Positions 54,645-63,140 are shown, counted from the first letter of the stretch. The stretch: DNA of 64,000 bases from Mycolicibacterium septicum DSM 44393 (GCF_000455325.1 NZ_HG322951.1:3559533-3623532), one strand, 5' to 3'. Program-made: numbers and translations. The notes: generated by a model from the sequence alone, not told the origin.

Positions 54645-55943
54645 GTGGCTGAGCTGACACCAGCGCAGATCAATGCCATCGACGCCGCCCATATCTGGCA
54701 TCCCTACAGTGCCATGGGCTCGGCGGCGCTTCCGCCGGTGGTGGCGGTCGGTGCCAAAGGCGCGTGGCTGACTGTGATCGACCCTACCGACGGCGCACCG
54801 ATCGAGGTGATCGATGCGATGGCGTCCTGGTGGACCGCCGTGCACGGCCACGGACACCCGGTACTGGACCGTGCGATCAACGACCAGCTCGCCACCATGA
54901 ACCACGTCATGTTCGGCGGCCTGACCCACGAACCGGCCGCTCGGCTGGCGCAGCTGCTGGTGGAGCTCACCCCCGAAGGCCTGGAGACCGTGTTCTTCAG
55001 CGATTCCGGGTCGGTGTCCGTCGAGGTGGCCGTCAAGATGGCGCTGCAGTACTGGCGCAGCCTGGGCAGAGGCTCCAAACACCGCCTGATGACCTGGCGC
55101 GGCGGCTACCACGGCGACACCTTCACCCCGATGAGCGTGTGCGATCCGGACGGCGGCATGCACTCGCTGTGGACCGATGTGCTGGTCCCTCAAGTTTTCG
55201 CACCGCCCGTGCCCGCCGACTACCAACCGGCCTACAGCGAGGCATTCGAGCGGCAGCTGACCGAACACGCCGACGAACTCGCCGCGGTGATCGTCGAACC
55301 CGTCGTGCAGGGCGCCGGGGGCATGCGTTTTCACGATCCTCGGTACTTGGCCGACCTGCGCGCGATCTGTGATCGCCACGATGTACTGCTGATCTTCGAC
55401 GAGATCGCCACGGGATTCGGCCGCACCGGAAAGCTGTTCGCCGCCGAGCACGCCGGGGTCAGTCCGGACATCATGTGCGTGGGCAAGGCGCTGACCGGCG
55501 GCTACATCACCCTGGCCGCCACGCTGTGCACCGGGGTGATCGCCCGGACGATCAGCGCGGGGGAGCCCGGCGCCCTCATGCACGGACCGACGTTCATGGC
55601 CAACGCGCTGGCCTGCGCCGTCGGCGTCGCCGCGGTGGAACTGCTGATCGGCGGTGACTGGCGGGCGCGGGTGACCGAGATCGAGGCCGGGCTGCGGGAA
55701 GGACTCGAGCCGGCCCGCACGGTGCCGGGCGTCGCCGATGTCCGCGTGCTCGGCGCCATCGGTGTGATCGAGATGCGCGAGCCGGTGGACATGCGGGTGG
55801 CCACCTTGGCGGCCTTGCAGCACGGGGTCTGGCTGCGTCCGTTCGGCAAGTTGATCTATGCCATGCCGCCCTTCATCTGCACGCCCACGGAGGTGGAACA
55901 GATCACCGCAGGCATGGTCGGCGTGGCTCGTGCACTAACCTGA
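54645..55943 (+). CDS. bioA: Adenosylmethionine-8-amino-7-oxononanoate aminotransferase
   Basis: A 432-residue class III PLP aminotransferase, start GTG 54645 (VAELTPAQINAIDAAHIWHPYSAM). The PLP lysine is in CVGKALTGGYITLA (Lys281), with LIFDEIATGFGRTG upstream. It converts KAPA to DAPA using S-adenosylmethionine as amino donor. Homologous to Rv1568. The bioA stop TGA is the first three bases of the operator at 55941. Confidence 0.96.
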   Translation: MAELTPAQINAIDAAHIWHPYSAMGSAALPPVVAVGAKGAWLTVIDPTDGAPIEVIDAMASWWTAVHGHGHPVLDRAINDQLATMNHVMFGGLTHEPAARLAQLLVELTPEGLETVFFSDSGSVSVEVAVKMALQYWRSLGRGSKHRLMTWRGGYHGDTFTPMSVCDPDGGMHSLWTDVLVPQVFAPPVPADYQPAYSEAFERQLTEHADELAAVIVEPVVQGAGGMRFHDPRYLADLRAICDRHDVLLIFDEIATGFGRTGKLFAAEHAGVSPDIMCVGKALTGGYITLAATLCTGVIARTISAGEPGALMHGPTFMANALACAVGVAAVELLIGGDWRARVTEIEAGLREGLEPARTVPGVADVRVLGAIGVIEMREPVDMRVATLAALQHGVWLRPFGKLIYAMPPFICTPTEVEQITAGMVGVARALT

Positions 55944-55995
55944 ACGGTGTTCAATGGTCGGCACCGCCGACGTTTTCAATGGTCGACAGGTTCAC
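55936..55995 (+). promoter_or_regulatory. BioQ-type operator and promoter of bioF
   Basis: The 13-bp palindrome TGAAC-GGT-GTTCA is at 55941-55953, preceded by TAACCT (55936-55941) as a possible -10. A stem GTCGGC/GCCGAC follows (55958-55971). Degenerate half-sites TTTCA (55974) and GTTCA (55990) continue the pattern. 35 of 37 bases from 55936 are identical to the site at 59747. Confidence 0.75.
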
Positions 55996-56008
55996 AGAGG
56001 AGCATCAC

Positions 56009-57157
56009 GTGACGCGCACGGATCTTTCACCGCTGGCCTGGCTCGCAGACGTCGAGCAGCAGCGCCGGGAGGCCGGATTACGTCGCGAGCTGCGAACCCG
56101 CCCTGCCGTGGCCACCGAGCTGGACCTGGCCTCCAATGACTACCTGGGGCTGTCGCAGCACCCGGAGGTGCTCGACGGAGGCATCGAGGCGCTGCGGACC
56201 TGGGGCGCAGGTGCCGGCGGATCACGCCTGGTCACGGGTAACACCGAGTTGCACGAAGGGTTCGAGACCGCCCTGGCGACGTTCGTCGGCGCCGAGTCGG
56301 CGTTGGTCTTCTCCTCGGGCTACACCGCCAACCTGGGTGCCGTCGTCGCCTTGTCCGGTCCCGGCTCGCTGCTGGTCTCCGATGCGCTGACGCACGCGTC
56401 GCTCGTCGACGCCTGCCGGTTGTCGCGCGCCCGGGTGACCGTCACTCCACATCGTGACGTCGACGCGGTGGATGCCGCACTGTCGGCGCGCACCGAGGAA
56501 CGCGCTGTGGTCCTGACCGAGTCCGTGTTCAGCACCGACGGCGCGCTGGCGCCGTTGCGTGAGCTGCATGCGGTGTGCCGCCGCCACGGGGCGCTGTTGC
56601 TCGTCGACGAGGCGCACGGACTGGGTGTGCGCGGCCCGGGTGGACAGGGTCTGCTGTACGAGACCGGCCTGGCCGGGGCGCCGGACGTGGTCATGACGAC
56701 GACGCTGTCGAAGGCGCTGGGCAGCCAGGGCGGCGTGGTGCTCGGCCCGGAGCCGATCCGCGCCCATCTCATCGACGCGGCCCGTCCGTTCATCTTCGAC
56801 ACCGGCCTGGCGCCGGCGGCCGTCGGCGCCGCGTGGGCCGCCCTGCGGGTGCTGATCGCCGAACCTCAGCGAGCCCAAGCCGTGTTGGACCATGCCGCCG
56901 AACTCGCCCGGATTTCCGGGGACACCGCGGTGCCGGACTCCGCGGTCGTCTCGGTGATCCTCGGTGAGCCCGAGGTGGCGGTGGCCGCGGCGGCCGCGTG
57001 CCTGGACCGTGGGGTGCGGGTGGGGTGCTTCCGTCCGCCGACGGTGCCCGAGGGCACCTCGCGGCTGCGCTTGACCGCACGGGCCTCGCTGACCGCCGAC
57101 GAGATGGACCTGGCCCGCCAGGTGTTGACCGAGGTGCTCTCGAAGGCCCGCTTGTGA
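56009..57157 (+). CDS. bioF: 8-amino-7-oxononanoate synthase
   Basis: A 382-residue alpha-oxoamine synthase; GTG 56009 has AGAGGAG six bases upstream. SNDYLGLSQHP near the N-terminus, LVDEAHGLGVRGPGG and the PLP lysine TTTLSKALGSQGG (Lys235). It condenses pimeloyl thioester with alanine to KAPA. Homologous to Rv1569. The stop overlaps bioD by 4 bases (GTGA). Reading upstream to 55979 crosses the operator. Confidence 0.95.
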   Translation: MTRTDLSPLAWLADVEQQRREAGLRRELRTRPAVATELDLASNDYLGLSQHPEVLDGGIEALRTWGAGAGGSRLVTGNTELHEGFETALATFVGAESALVFSSGYTANLGAVVALSGPGSLLVSDALTHASLVDACRLSRARVTVTPHRDVDAVDAALSARTEERAVVLTESVFSTDGALAPLRELHAVCRRHGALLLVDEAHGLGVRGPGGQGLLYETGLAGAPDVVMTTTLSKALGSQGGVVLGPEPIRAHLIDAARPFIFDTGLAPAAVGAAWAALRVLIAEPQRAQAVLDHAAELARISGDTAVPDSAVVSVILGEPEVAVAAAAACLDRGVRVGCFRPPTVPEGTSRLRLTARASLTADEMDLARQVLTEVLSKARL

Positions 57158-57831
57158 GCACGCTGGTCGTCACGGGTACCGACACCGGCGTCGGGAAGAC
57201 GGTGACGACCGCCGCGCTCGCGTGTGCGGCCCGCCTGGCCGGCCTCGATGTCGCGGTGTGTAAGCCGGTGCAGACCGGAACCGTCGACGGCGACAACGAC
57301 CTCGCTGAGGTGAACCGGTTGTCCGGGGTGGGCAACCTGCATGGGGGATGGCGTTATCCGGAGCCGCTGGCCCCGGTCGCGGCCGCGCACCGGGCCGGGT
57401 GTGCGCTGCCGACCCGCGCGGAGTTGGTGGACGCGGTGCGGGGTGCCGAGATTGCCGGCGGGCTGACCCTGGTCGAAGGTGCCGGTGGACTCCTCGTCGA
57501 ATTGGGCGACGACGGTGTCACGGTGCGTGATCTGGCCGCCGATCTGGCCGCCGCTGTCCTGGTGGTGGTGGCTCCCGGGCTGGGGACTCTGAATCACGCC
57601 GCGTTGACATTGGAATCTCTTGCCGGGCAGGGGATTCCATGTGCCGGCCTGGTGATCGGTGCTTGGCCGGAGAACCCCGGCGTCACGGAGGCGGGCAACC
57701 GGGAGGCGCTGGCGCAACTGGCGCCGCTTCGGGCCGTGCTGCCCGCCGGCGCCGGCAGCGCGAGTGCCGCGGAGTTCGAGAAGATCTGCGCCGATGCCTT
57801 CGACCGGGACTGGCTGATCGGCCTGATCTGA
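57154..57831 (+). CDS. bioD: Dethiobiotin synthetase
   Basis: A 225-residue P-loop enzyme from GTG 57154, overlapping the bioF stop. VTGTDTGVGKTVTTAAL is the ATP loop, VCKPVQTG the DAPA site, VEGAGGLLVEL the Mg/carbamate region. It closes the ureido ring from DAPA, CO2 and ATP. Homologous to Rv1570. ATG of the next gene follows the stop by one base. Confidence 0.95.
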   Translation: MSTLVVTGTDTGVGKTVTTAALACAARLAGLDVAVCKPVQTGTVDGDNDLAEVNRLSGVGNLHGGWRYPEPLAPVAAAHRAGCALPTRAELVDAVRGAEIAGGLTLVEGAGGLLVELGDDGVTVRDLAADLAAAVLVVVAPGLGTLNHAALTLESLAGQGIPCAGLVIGAWPENPGVTEAGNREALAQLAPLRAVLPAGAGSASAAEFEKICADAFDRDWLIGLI

Positions 57832-57832
57832 G

Positions 57833-58342
57833 ATGGTGCATTCCGTCGAGCTGGTCTTCGACCCGGACACCGAGGTCGCGATCCGTGGAATATGGGATGC
57901 ACTGCGCGACAAAGACATTCCCAGCCAGGCTCCGGCCGGTCGGCCGCACGCGACGCTGACTGTCGCCCAGCGCATCGACCCCGGGGCCGACGCCGTGCTG
58001 GCCGAGCTCGTGGACCGATTCCCGCTGCCGTGCCGGCTCGGTGCGACCCTGATCTTCGGGCGTTCGGCCGGAGTGCTGGCGCGGCTGCTGGTGCCGACCG
58101 ACGAGCTGCTCGCCGTCCAGGCCGATACGTACCGACTGTGCCTGCCGTTCATGGACCCGGCCCCGATGCCGCACGCGGAACCGGCGAACTGGACCCCGCA
58201 CGTGACGCTGGCCCGACGGGTGGCTCCGGCCCGGCTGGCCACCGCCGTGCGGATCGCCGGACGCCCTTCCGAGATCGTCGGCCAGGTGACGGGGCTACGG
58301 CACTGGGACGGCGACAAGCGGGTGGAGCACGCGATCGGCTGA
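57833..58342 (+). CDS. 2'-5' RNA ligase/2H phosphoesterase family protein
   Basis: A 169-residue protein with the two family motifs PHATLTV (about 38) and PHVTLAR (about 122), each HxT. Predicted 2H phosphoesterase or RNA-processing protein; substrate unknown. Located at the bioD end like Rv1571, 1 base after bioD, so probably in the same operon. Confidence 0.85.
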   Translation: MVHSVELVFDPDTEVAIRGIWDALRDKDIPSQAPAGRPHATLTVAQRIDPGADAVLAELVDRFPLPCRLGATLIFGRSAGVLARLLVPTDELLAVQADTYRLCLPFMDPAPMPHAEPANWTPHVTLARRVAPARLATAVRIAGRPSEIVGQVTGLRHWDGDKRVEHAIG

Positions 58343-58351
58343 CATGCTGGG

Positions 58352-59110
58352 GTGGTGGACCGTGTTGCGATCATTCGTGCCGAAGCCCAGCGATTCTCCG
58401 ACGTGTTGTCGGAGACGGCACCTGACGCTCGGTGTCCGACCTGTCCCGATTGGACCGCCACCGACCTCCTGTGGCATCTGACCGAGGTGCATTTCTTCTG
58501 GGCCGGCGTCCTGGCCCGGAATGCCCGCGCCGACGCCGATCTGGCCGCCGTCGAGCAGTCCAAGCCGGTCCGTCCCGATGCGCTTGCCGATATCGCGGTG
58601 TTGCGCGAGCAGGCCACCGCGTCGCTGCTCGCGCAACTGGAGAACCTGGCCGACACCGACGTGCGGTGGTCGTGGTGGCAGCCGGACCAGACCGTCGGCT
58701 TCACCCGGCGAATGCAGACGTATGAGGCCACCATGCACCGGGTCGATGCCGAACTGACGGCCGGTCTACCGGTCGGCGCGATCGGCCCTGATGTGGCCTC
58801 GGGGGCGCTCGACCACGCCGTCGATGTCATGTGGGGCTGGCAGCCGGCAGGCTCGCACTATGAGCCCCGGGCCGTCATCGATTTCATCGGCTCCGATACC
58901 GGGCAACGCTGGTCGGTCGAATTTGGTCGTGCCGGTGACTGGCCGCGCGCCCAGCGGGCGAGCGGGATGTCCCGCGCGTCCGGCACGGTTCGCGGCCCGG
59001 TTGTCGATCTGGCGCTGTGGGCCTGGACCCGGGGAGGCGATGTCGAAGTCTCCGGTGAACCGGCCTCGGTGGCGGCGTTGGACGCGGTGGTCTCCAACGG
59101 GATGGGCTGA
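58352..59110 (+). CDS. Maleylpyruvate isomerase/mycothiol-dependent DinB-fold family protein
   Basis: A 252-residue protein from GTG 58352 (or 58355). The N-terminal DinB-like bundle (CPTCPDWTATDLLWHLTEVHFFWAGVLARN and the later MQTYEATMHRVDAEL) gives a three-His metal site typical of the mycothiol-dependent family. A C-terminal alpha/beta domain follows (about 165-250). Mycothiol is used as cofactor in family members; substrate not known. Possibly last gene of the bioFD transcript. Confidence 0.83.
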   Translation: MVDRVAIIRAEAQRFSDVLSETAPDARCPTCPDWTATDLLWHLTEVHFFWAGVLARNARADADLAAVEQSKPVRPDALADIAVLREQATASLLAQLENLADTDVRWSWWQPDQTVGFTRRMQTYEATMHRVDAELTAGLPVGAIGPDVASGALDHAVDVMWGWQPAGSHYEPRAVIDFIGSDTGQRWSVEFGRAGDWPRAQRASGMSRASGTVRGPVVDLALWAWTRGGDVEVSGEPASVAALDAVVSNGMG

Positions 59111-59133
59111 GCCGGCCGCGGAGTCCGGAAACT

Positions 59134-59736
59134 TCAGCTATTGCGTTGCAATGCTTCAAGATTGGCGCCACCGTGCACCGCCAGTCCGTCGACGAGTACC
59201 TGCAGCCCGAATGCGAACTGGCGGCTGGTATCGCGGGTCAGCACCGACTGCTCTTCGGACAGTGCGCCCGCGGCATCCCACTGCAGCCGGGACTGTTCGT
59301 CCACCGTGAATCCGAGTACGTAATAGATGACGGTGCGAGCGGCCGGTTCGGCGTCGTCGGCAGCCACACCCGCCTCACGGGCCGCTTCCGTGAGTTGCTC
59401 GACAACTCCCGCGGTGGCCGCGGACTGCCCGGCTGCCAGGCTCGACGACACGAGCTCGGCGCCGTCGGTGTGGGACAACAGTGCATCGCGCAGCACTCGG
59501 CAGATCTCATGGATCCGCTCGCGCCAGCCGAGCCGGCGCGTATCGATGTGTGCGGGCCGCAGTATCTGGTCGGCGACGGCGCCGAGCAGCTCCTGTTTGT
59601 TGGCGAAGTGCCAGTACAGCGCGCCCGGGCTGACATTGAGCTCACGGGCCAGGCGTCGCATCGTCAGGTCGGCGATGCCGTAGTTGTCCAGGATGGCCGT
59701 CGCCGCATCCACCACGTCGGGTTTGTGGAGTTGCAC
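59134..59736 (-). CDS. bioQ: TetR-family repressor of biotin genes
   Basis: A 200-residue TetR protein starting at GTG 59736. HTH: VVDAATAILDNYGIADLTMRRLARELNVSPGALYWHFANKQELLGAVADQIL. Position divergent from bioB and its palindromic operators at bioB and bioF identify it as BioQ, the biotin regulator described in M. smegmatis and Corynebacterium. The site TGAAC-GGT-GTTCA lies 16 bases before its start. TAGGGT (59748-59743, minus strand) could be a -10 giving a leaderless, autoregulated transcript. Confidence 0.87.
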   Translation of the reverse strand: MQLHKPDVVDAATAILDNYGIADLTMRRLARELNVSPGALYWHFANKQELLGAVADQILRPAHIDTRRLGWRERIHEICRVLRDALLSHTDGAELVSSSLAAGQSAATAGVVEQLTEAAREAGVAADDAEPAARTVIYYVLGFTVDEQSRLQWDAAGALSEEQSVLTRDTSRQFAFGLQVLVDGLAVHGGANLEALQRNS

Positions 59737-59746
59737 ACCGTTACCC

Positions 59747-59764
59747 TAGCCTGAACGGTGTTCA
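59747..59764. promoter_or_regulatory. BioQ-type operator between bioQ and bioB
   Basis: Perfect palindrome TGAAC-GGT-GTTCA at 59752-59764, preceded by TAGCCT (59747-59752), a possible + strand -10 for bioB; TAGGGT (59748-59743) faces bioQ. Nearly identical to the bioF site. Confidence 0.8.
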
Positions 59765-59875
59765 ATTGTCGGCACCGCCGACGCGTTCAATTGTCGGCAC
59801 CCGCCGACGCGTTCAATTGTCGGCACCCGCCGACGTGTTCAGTTGTCGGGCTCGATCGATGTGTTCAACCGCCGG
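59760..59875 (+). repeat. Tandem 26-bp repeat array of BioQ half-sites in the bioB leader
   Basis: Five units start with GTTCA at 59760, 59785, 59811, 59837 and 59863 (spacing 25, 26, 26, 26). The first three share GTTCAATTGTCGGC then ACC or ACCC then GCCGAC, so each can form a stem GTCGGC/GCCGAC. The fourth diverges after GTTCAGTTGTCGG; the fifth keeps GTTCAA and a GCCGG core. The array ends about 35 bases before the bioB start codon. Confidence 0.9.
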
Positions 59876-59910
59876 CCCCGGCAGGCAGACGATCCACAGG
59901 AGGACTTTCG

Positions 59911-60918
59911 GTGACGCAGGCAGCCGTAGATGTACTGGGCATGGCTCGCGAGCAGGTTCTGGAGCGTGGCGTCGGCCTCGACCGGGATCAGACGCTGCAG
60001 GTGCTGCAGCTGCCCGACGACCAGCTCGAGGAGCTGCTGGCCCTGGCCCACGAGGTCCGGATGAAGTGGTGTGGCCCCGAGGTCGAGGTCGAGGGCATCA
60101 TCAGCCTCAAGACCGGCGGCTGCCCGGAGGACTGCCACTTCTGTTCACAGTCGGGCCTGTTCGCCTCCCCGGTGCGCAGTGCCTGGCTCGACATCCCTAG
60201 CCTGGTCGAGGCCGCCAAGCAGACCGCCAAGACCGGGGCCACCGAGTTCTGCATCGTGGCTGCGGTGCGTGGCCCCGACGAGCGGCTGCTGGCCCAGGTG
60301 GCCGCGGGTATCGAGGCGATCCGCAACGAGGTCGACATCCAGATCGCGTGCTCGCTGGGCATGCTGACCCAGGAGCAGGTGGACCGCCTCAAGGAAATGG
60401 GCGTGCACCGCTACAACCACAACCTGGAGACGGCGCAGTCGTTCTTCCCCAATGTCGTCACGACCCACTCGTGGGAAGAGCGCTGGGGCACGCTGGAGAT
60501 GGTGCGTGAGGCCGGTATGGAGGTCTGCTGCGGCGGCATCCTGGGCATGGGGGAGACGCTGGAGCAGCGTGCCGAGTTCGCCGCCAACCTGGCCGAGCTG
60601 AACCCGCACGAGGTGCCGCTGAACTTCCTCAACCCCCGCCCGGGCACTCCGTTCGGCGATCTCGAGGTGCTGCCGGCGTCGGAGGCGCTCAAGGCGGTGG
60701 CCGCGTTCCGGCTGGCGTTGCCGCGCACCATGCTGCGCTTCGCCGGGGGCCGTGAGATCACCCTCGGTGACCTCGGCGCCAAGCAGGGCATCCTGGGCGG
60801 CATCAACGCCGTCATCGTCGGCAACTACCTGACCACGCTGGGTCGCCCGGCCGAGTCGGACCTGGAATTGCTCGACGATCTGCAGATGCCGATCAAGGCC
60901 CTCAACGCCAGCCTGTAG
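59911..60918 (+). CDS. bioB: Biotin synthase
   Basis: A 335-residue radical-SAM enzyme; GTG 59911 has AGGAGG seven bases upstream. The 4Fe-4S motif is GGCPEDCHFCSQS (Cys71, Cys75, Cys78). Further cysteines in FCIVAA, ACSLGM and CCGGILGMGET, and FAGGREITLGD, fit BioB. It inserts sulfur into dethiobiotin. Homologous to Rv1589. Reading upstream to 59758 translates the repeat array, not protein. Followed after 9 bases by the auxiliary gene. Confidence 0.96.
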   Translation: MTQAAVDVLGMAREQVLERGVGLDRDQTLQVLQLPDDQLEELLALAHEVRMKWCGPEVEVEGIISLKTGGCPEDCHFCSQSGLFASPVRSAWLDIPSLVEAAKQTAKTGATEFCIVAAVRGPDERLLAQVAAGIEAIRNEVDIQIACSLGMLTQEQVDRLKEMGVHRYNHNLETAQSFFPNVVTTHSWEERWGTLEMVREAGMEVCCGGILGMGETLEQRAEFAANLAELNPHEVPLNFLNPRPGTPFGDLEVLPASEALKAVAAFRLALPRTMLRFAGGREITLGDLGAKQGILGGINAVIVGNYLTTLGRPAESDLELLDDLQMPIKALNASL

Positions 60919-60927
60919 AACAGGGGT

Positions 60928-61188
60928 GTGGTGATCTCCGATATGGCAGAAACGCCGGCTCTGCCCGCGCCCGTCGGCGCCGGCCTCTACAACGTGTACA
61001 CCGGGGTCCAGGCTGACGCGGCGAACGGAACTGCGCTTCCCACCGCGGCTCAGCTCGGCCTGGAACCGCCCCGGTTCTGTGCCGAGTGCGGCCGCCGGAT
61101 GATCGTCCAGGTGCGGCCGACCGGGTGGTGGGCCAAGTGTTCGCGGCATGGGCAGGTGGATTCGACGGACCTGGATACGCGGCGATGA
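60928..61188 (+). CDS. bsaP: Biotin synthase auxiliary protein
   Basis: An 86-residue protein, homologous in place and sequence to Rv1590. It has a C-X2-C...C cluster: PRFCAECGRRM and WAKCSRHG. Recent work names this mycobacterial family BsaP, required with BioB and thought to serve its iron-sulfur chemistry. Start GTG 60928 (also GTG 60931, ATG 60943). The stop overlaps the next ATG (ATGA). Confidence 0.85.
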   Translation: MVISDMAETPALPAPVGAGLYNVYTGVQADAANGTALPTAAQLGLEPPRFCAECGRRMIVQVRPTGWWAKCSRHGQVDSTDLDTRR

Positions 61189-61859
61189 GCCTCTCGGGCG
61201 AAGAGCAGATGCTGTCGGTTCAACCGGCCCCTGCCGATATCCCCGGTGCACCGCGCGTCTCGCGTCAGCGGGCGGTAGTGATCGTCATCGCCGCTCTTGC
61301 CGTGGCGGGTGCCGTCCTCGGTGCGCTGTGGGCGTTCCTGGCCCCGGGAGTGCACGGCGTGGTGGCGTTGACCCGCAGCGGTGACCGGGTGCATGCCTTC
61401 CTTGGCGGCGAATCCGACCACTTCTTCACCTCGGCGTTCATGTTCGTCGGCTTGCTCGTCGTCCTGGGCGTGGTGGCGGCGGTGGCACTGTGGCAGTGGA
61501 CCCCGCACCGCGGGCCGGTTCTGGTCGCCGCGTTGTCCGCCGGTTGTGCGGTGGCCACGGCGGTGGCCGCGGGTGTCGGTGCGGCACTTGCTCATTGGCG
61601 GTTCGGCTCGCTCGACATCGCGGGTGCACCCGTCACCCCGGAAAACCGTGTCCACTATGTGGTGGAAGCGGCGTCGGTCTTCTTCGGGCACACGCCGCTG
61701 CAGATTGCCGGCACCATTCTGTTCCCGGCCGCGATGGCTGCGATGGTCTACGCGTTGATCGCGGTGTCGACGGTTCGCGACGATCTGGGCGCCTGGCCCC
61801 CTGTGCAGACGCCGACGTATCCGGTGATTCCGCCGGTGGTCAGTTCACCGGGGGCTTGA
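61185..61859 (+). CDS. DUF2567 family membrane protein
   Basis: A 224-residue protein from ATG 61185, overlapping the bsaP stop, with four transmembrane helices (about 28-48, 83-103, 112-135, 177-197). Homologue of Rv1591. The soluble loop HGVVALTRSGDRVHAFLGGESDHFF is conserved. Function unknown. Convergent overlap of 20 bases with the VOC gene. Confidence 0.82.
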   Translation: MSLSGEEQMLSVQPAPADIPGAPRVSRQRAVVIVIAALAVAGAVLGALWAFLAPGVHGVVALTRSGDRVHAFLGGESDHFFTSAFMFVGLLVVLGVVAAVALWQWTPHRGPVLVAALSAGCAVATAVAAGVGAALAHWRFGSLDIAGAPVTPENRVHYVVEAASVFFGHTPLQIAGTILFPAAMAAMVYALIAVSTVRDDLGAWPPVQTPTYPVIPPVVSSPGA

Positions 61860-62247
61860 CGGCCGCCTCGAACAGCTCGACGGGGTTGCCGTCGGGATCG
61901 CCGAGCTGGATCTGCCTGCCGCCCGGCCCTGTCTGCACCGTGTTGCGGAACGTGACGTCGGCTCCGCGCAACTCTGCGATGGCCGCGTCGAGGTCATCGA
62001 CCTCGAGCACGAGTCGGTTGTAGCCTCCGGGGGTCTGCGGGGTGCCATCAGGCAGTGCACGTGCGCCCGAACTCCCCGGCCCGCTCAAGAACAGGGTGAG
62101 ATGGCCGTTGGCCACGGACGCGAATGCCGGTCCGCCGTGGAGGGCCACATCGAACCCCAGGTGCTCGGTGTAGAAAGCGACCGCCCGCTCGACGTCGGTG
62201 ACCTGGTAGCGGACTGCGCCGGTTCGGTAGGTGATGGGTCCAGACAT
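61840..62247 (-). CDS. VOC-family (glyoxalase/dioxygenase fold) protein
   Basis: A 135-residue protein from ATG 62247. VRYQVTDVERAVAFYTEHLGFDVALH, LVLEVDDLDAAIAEL and IQLGDPDGNPVELFE are the two beta-alpha-beta halves of a glyoxalase/bleomycin-resistance module. Glu in PVELFE may bind metal. Substrate unknown. 48 bases from AraC on the same strand, maybe co-transcribed. Confidence 0.88.
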   Translation of the reverse strand: MSGPITYRTGAVRYQVTDVERAVAFYTEHLGFDVALHGGPAFASVANGHLTLFLSGPGSSGARALPDGTPQTPGGYNRLVLEVDDLDAAIAELRGADVTFRNTVQTGPGGRQIQLGDPDGNPVELFEAAVKPPVN

Positions 62248-62295
62248 GACCGCAGTCTGCCGATCTCGGCGGCGGATGTATTGAACAAAATTGAC

Positions 62296-63111
62296 CTATG
62301 GTTCGAGCGCGATGTGGTCTTCCTTCGCGACGTACCGGCTTCGGCGTAGTTGCTCGCCGGGTGTCATCCCGGAGAATTCCTGGAACTCCCGGATCATGTG
62401 CGACTGGTCGGCGTATCCATGCTCGACGGCGAAGGTGGGCCAATGTGGCGGTGACAGTGCCGCCGCGACGGCGTCGTGTGCGTGCCGGAACCGCTGCAGG
62501 CGGGCGAACCGTTTGGGCGGCATTCCGACCTGGTTCGTGAACAGCTGGATCAGCCTGCGGTGGCTGAAGCCGACCTCGCGGGCCAGCTTCTCGATCGGTG
62601 GTTGGCGGCTGAGGCTGAGCGCGTTCAGTGCAACGGCCACTTCGCGCGTCAGTTCGCGGCCGTCGTGCAGTCGGGCGAGCAATGCGCGTTCGACGATCGC
62701 CAGGCGTTCTGTGGTCGACTTTGCCTCGCAGACCTCGGAACGGAGGTGGGCAGCCGCGCCATTCCACACCGCGTCGAGATTGATGTGCGAGCCGAGTAGT
62801 TCGTCCGGTGAGACCCCGAGGACTGCGCGTACGCCGCCCGGCTTGAAATGCACGCCAACCATGGCGGTGTGCTCGCTGGCGTCGATGTCGAACGGTCGCG
62901 CGTAGGGGCCGGAGACCACTGTTCCCGAAAATCGTTGTGAACCTTGATGGTTCGCTATGGTGACGGCGTCAGCGCTGAGATTGATGACGAGTTCGGTGGT
63001 GCCGGTGGGCAGGATTCGCTCGGCGGGATACGTGGGTCCGTCCGCAATGCACCACAGGTGGTCGACGCTGTTGCGCAAGGCCACCGACGGGGGCTGACGG
63101 GTGTAACGCAT
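62296..63111 (-). CDS. AraC-family transcriptional regulator
   Basis: A 271-residue protein from ATG 63111. N-terminal DUF6597-like sensor (LPTGTTELVINLSAD...GVHFKPGG). C-terminal double HTH: PPIEKLAREVGFSHRRLIQLFTNQVGMPPKRFARLQRFRHAHDAV, WPTFAVEHGYADQSHMIREFQEFSGMTPGEQLR. Likely regulates the VOC gene 48 bases downstream. Confidence 0.9.
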   Translation of the reverse strand: MRYTRQPPSVALRNSVDHLWCIADGPTYPAERILPTGTTELVINLSADAVTIANHQGSQRFSGTVVSGPYARPFDIDASEHTAMVGVHFKPGGVRAVLGVSPDELLGSHINLDAVWNGAAAHLRSEVCEAKSTTERLAIVERALLARLHDGRELTREVAVALNALSLSRQPPIEKLAREVGFSHRRLIQLFTNQVGMPPKRFARLQRFRHAHDAVAAALSPPHWPTFAVEHGYADQSHMIREFQEFSGMTPGEQLRRSRYVAKEDHIALEP

Positions 63112-63140
63112 CTACCCCCATTGTGCCAGCTCCCGGCAGA

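Noticed and set aside
59760..59875. CRISPR-like array
   Set aside because: Units are contiguous 26-mers without spacers and no cas genes are present; they are operator half-sites.
59758..59910. N-terminal extension of bioB by 51 codons
   Set aside because: It translates the operator repeats (repeated NCRH/QLSAPA) and skips the strong AGGAGG before GTG 59911.
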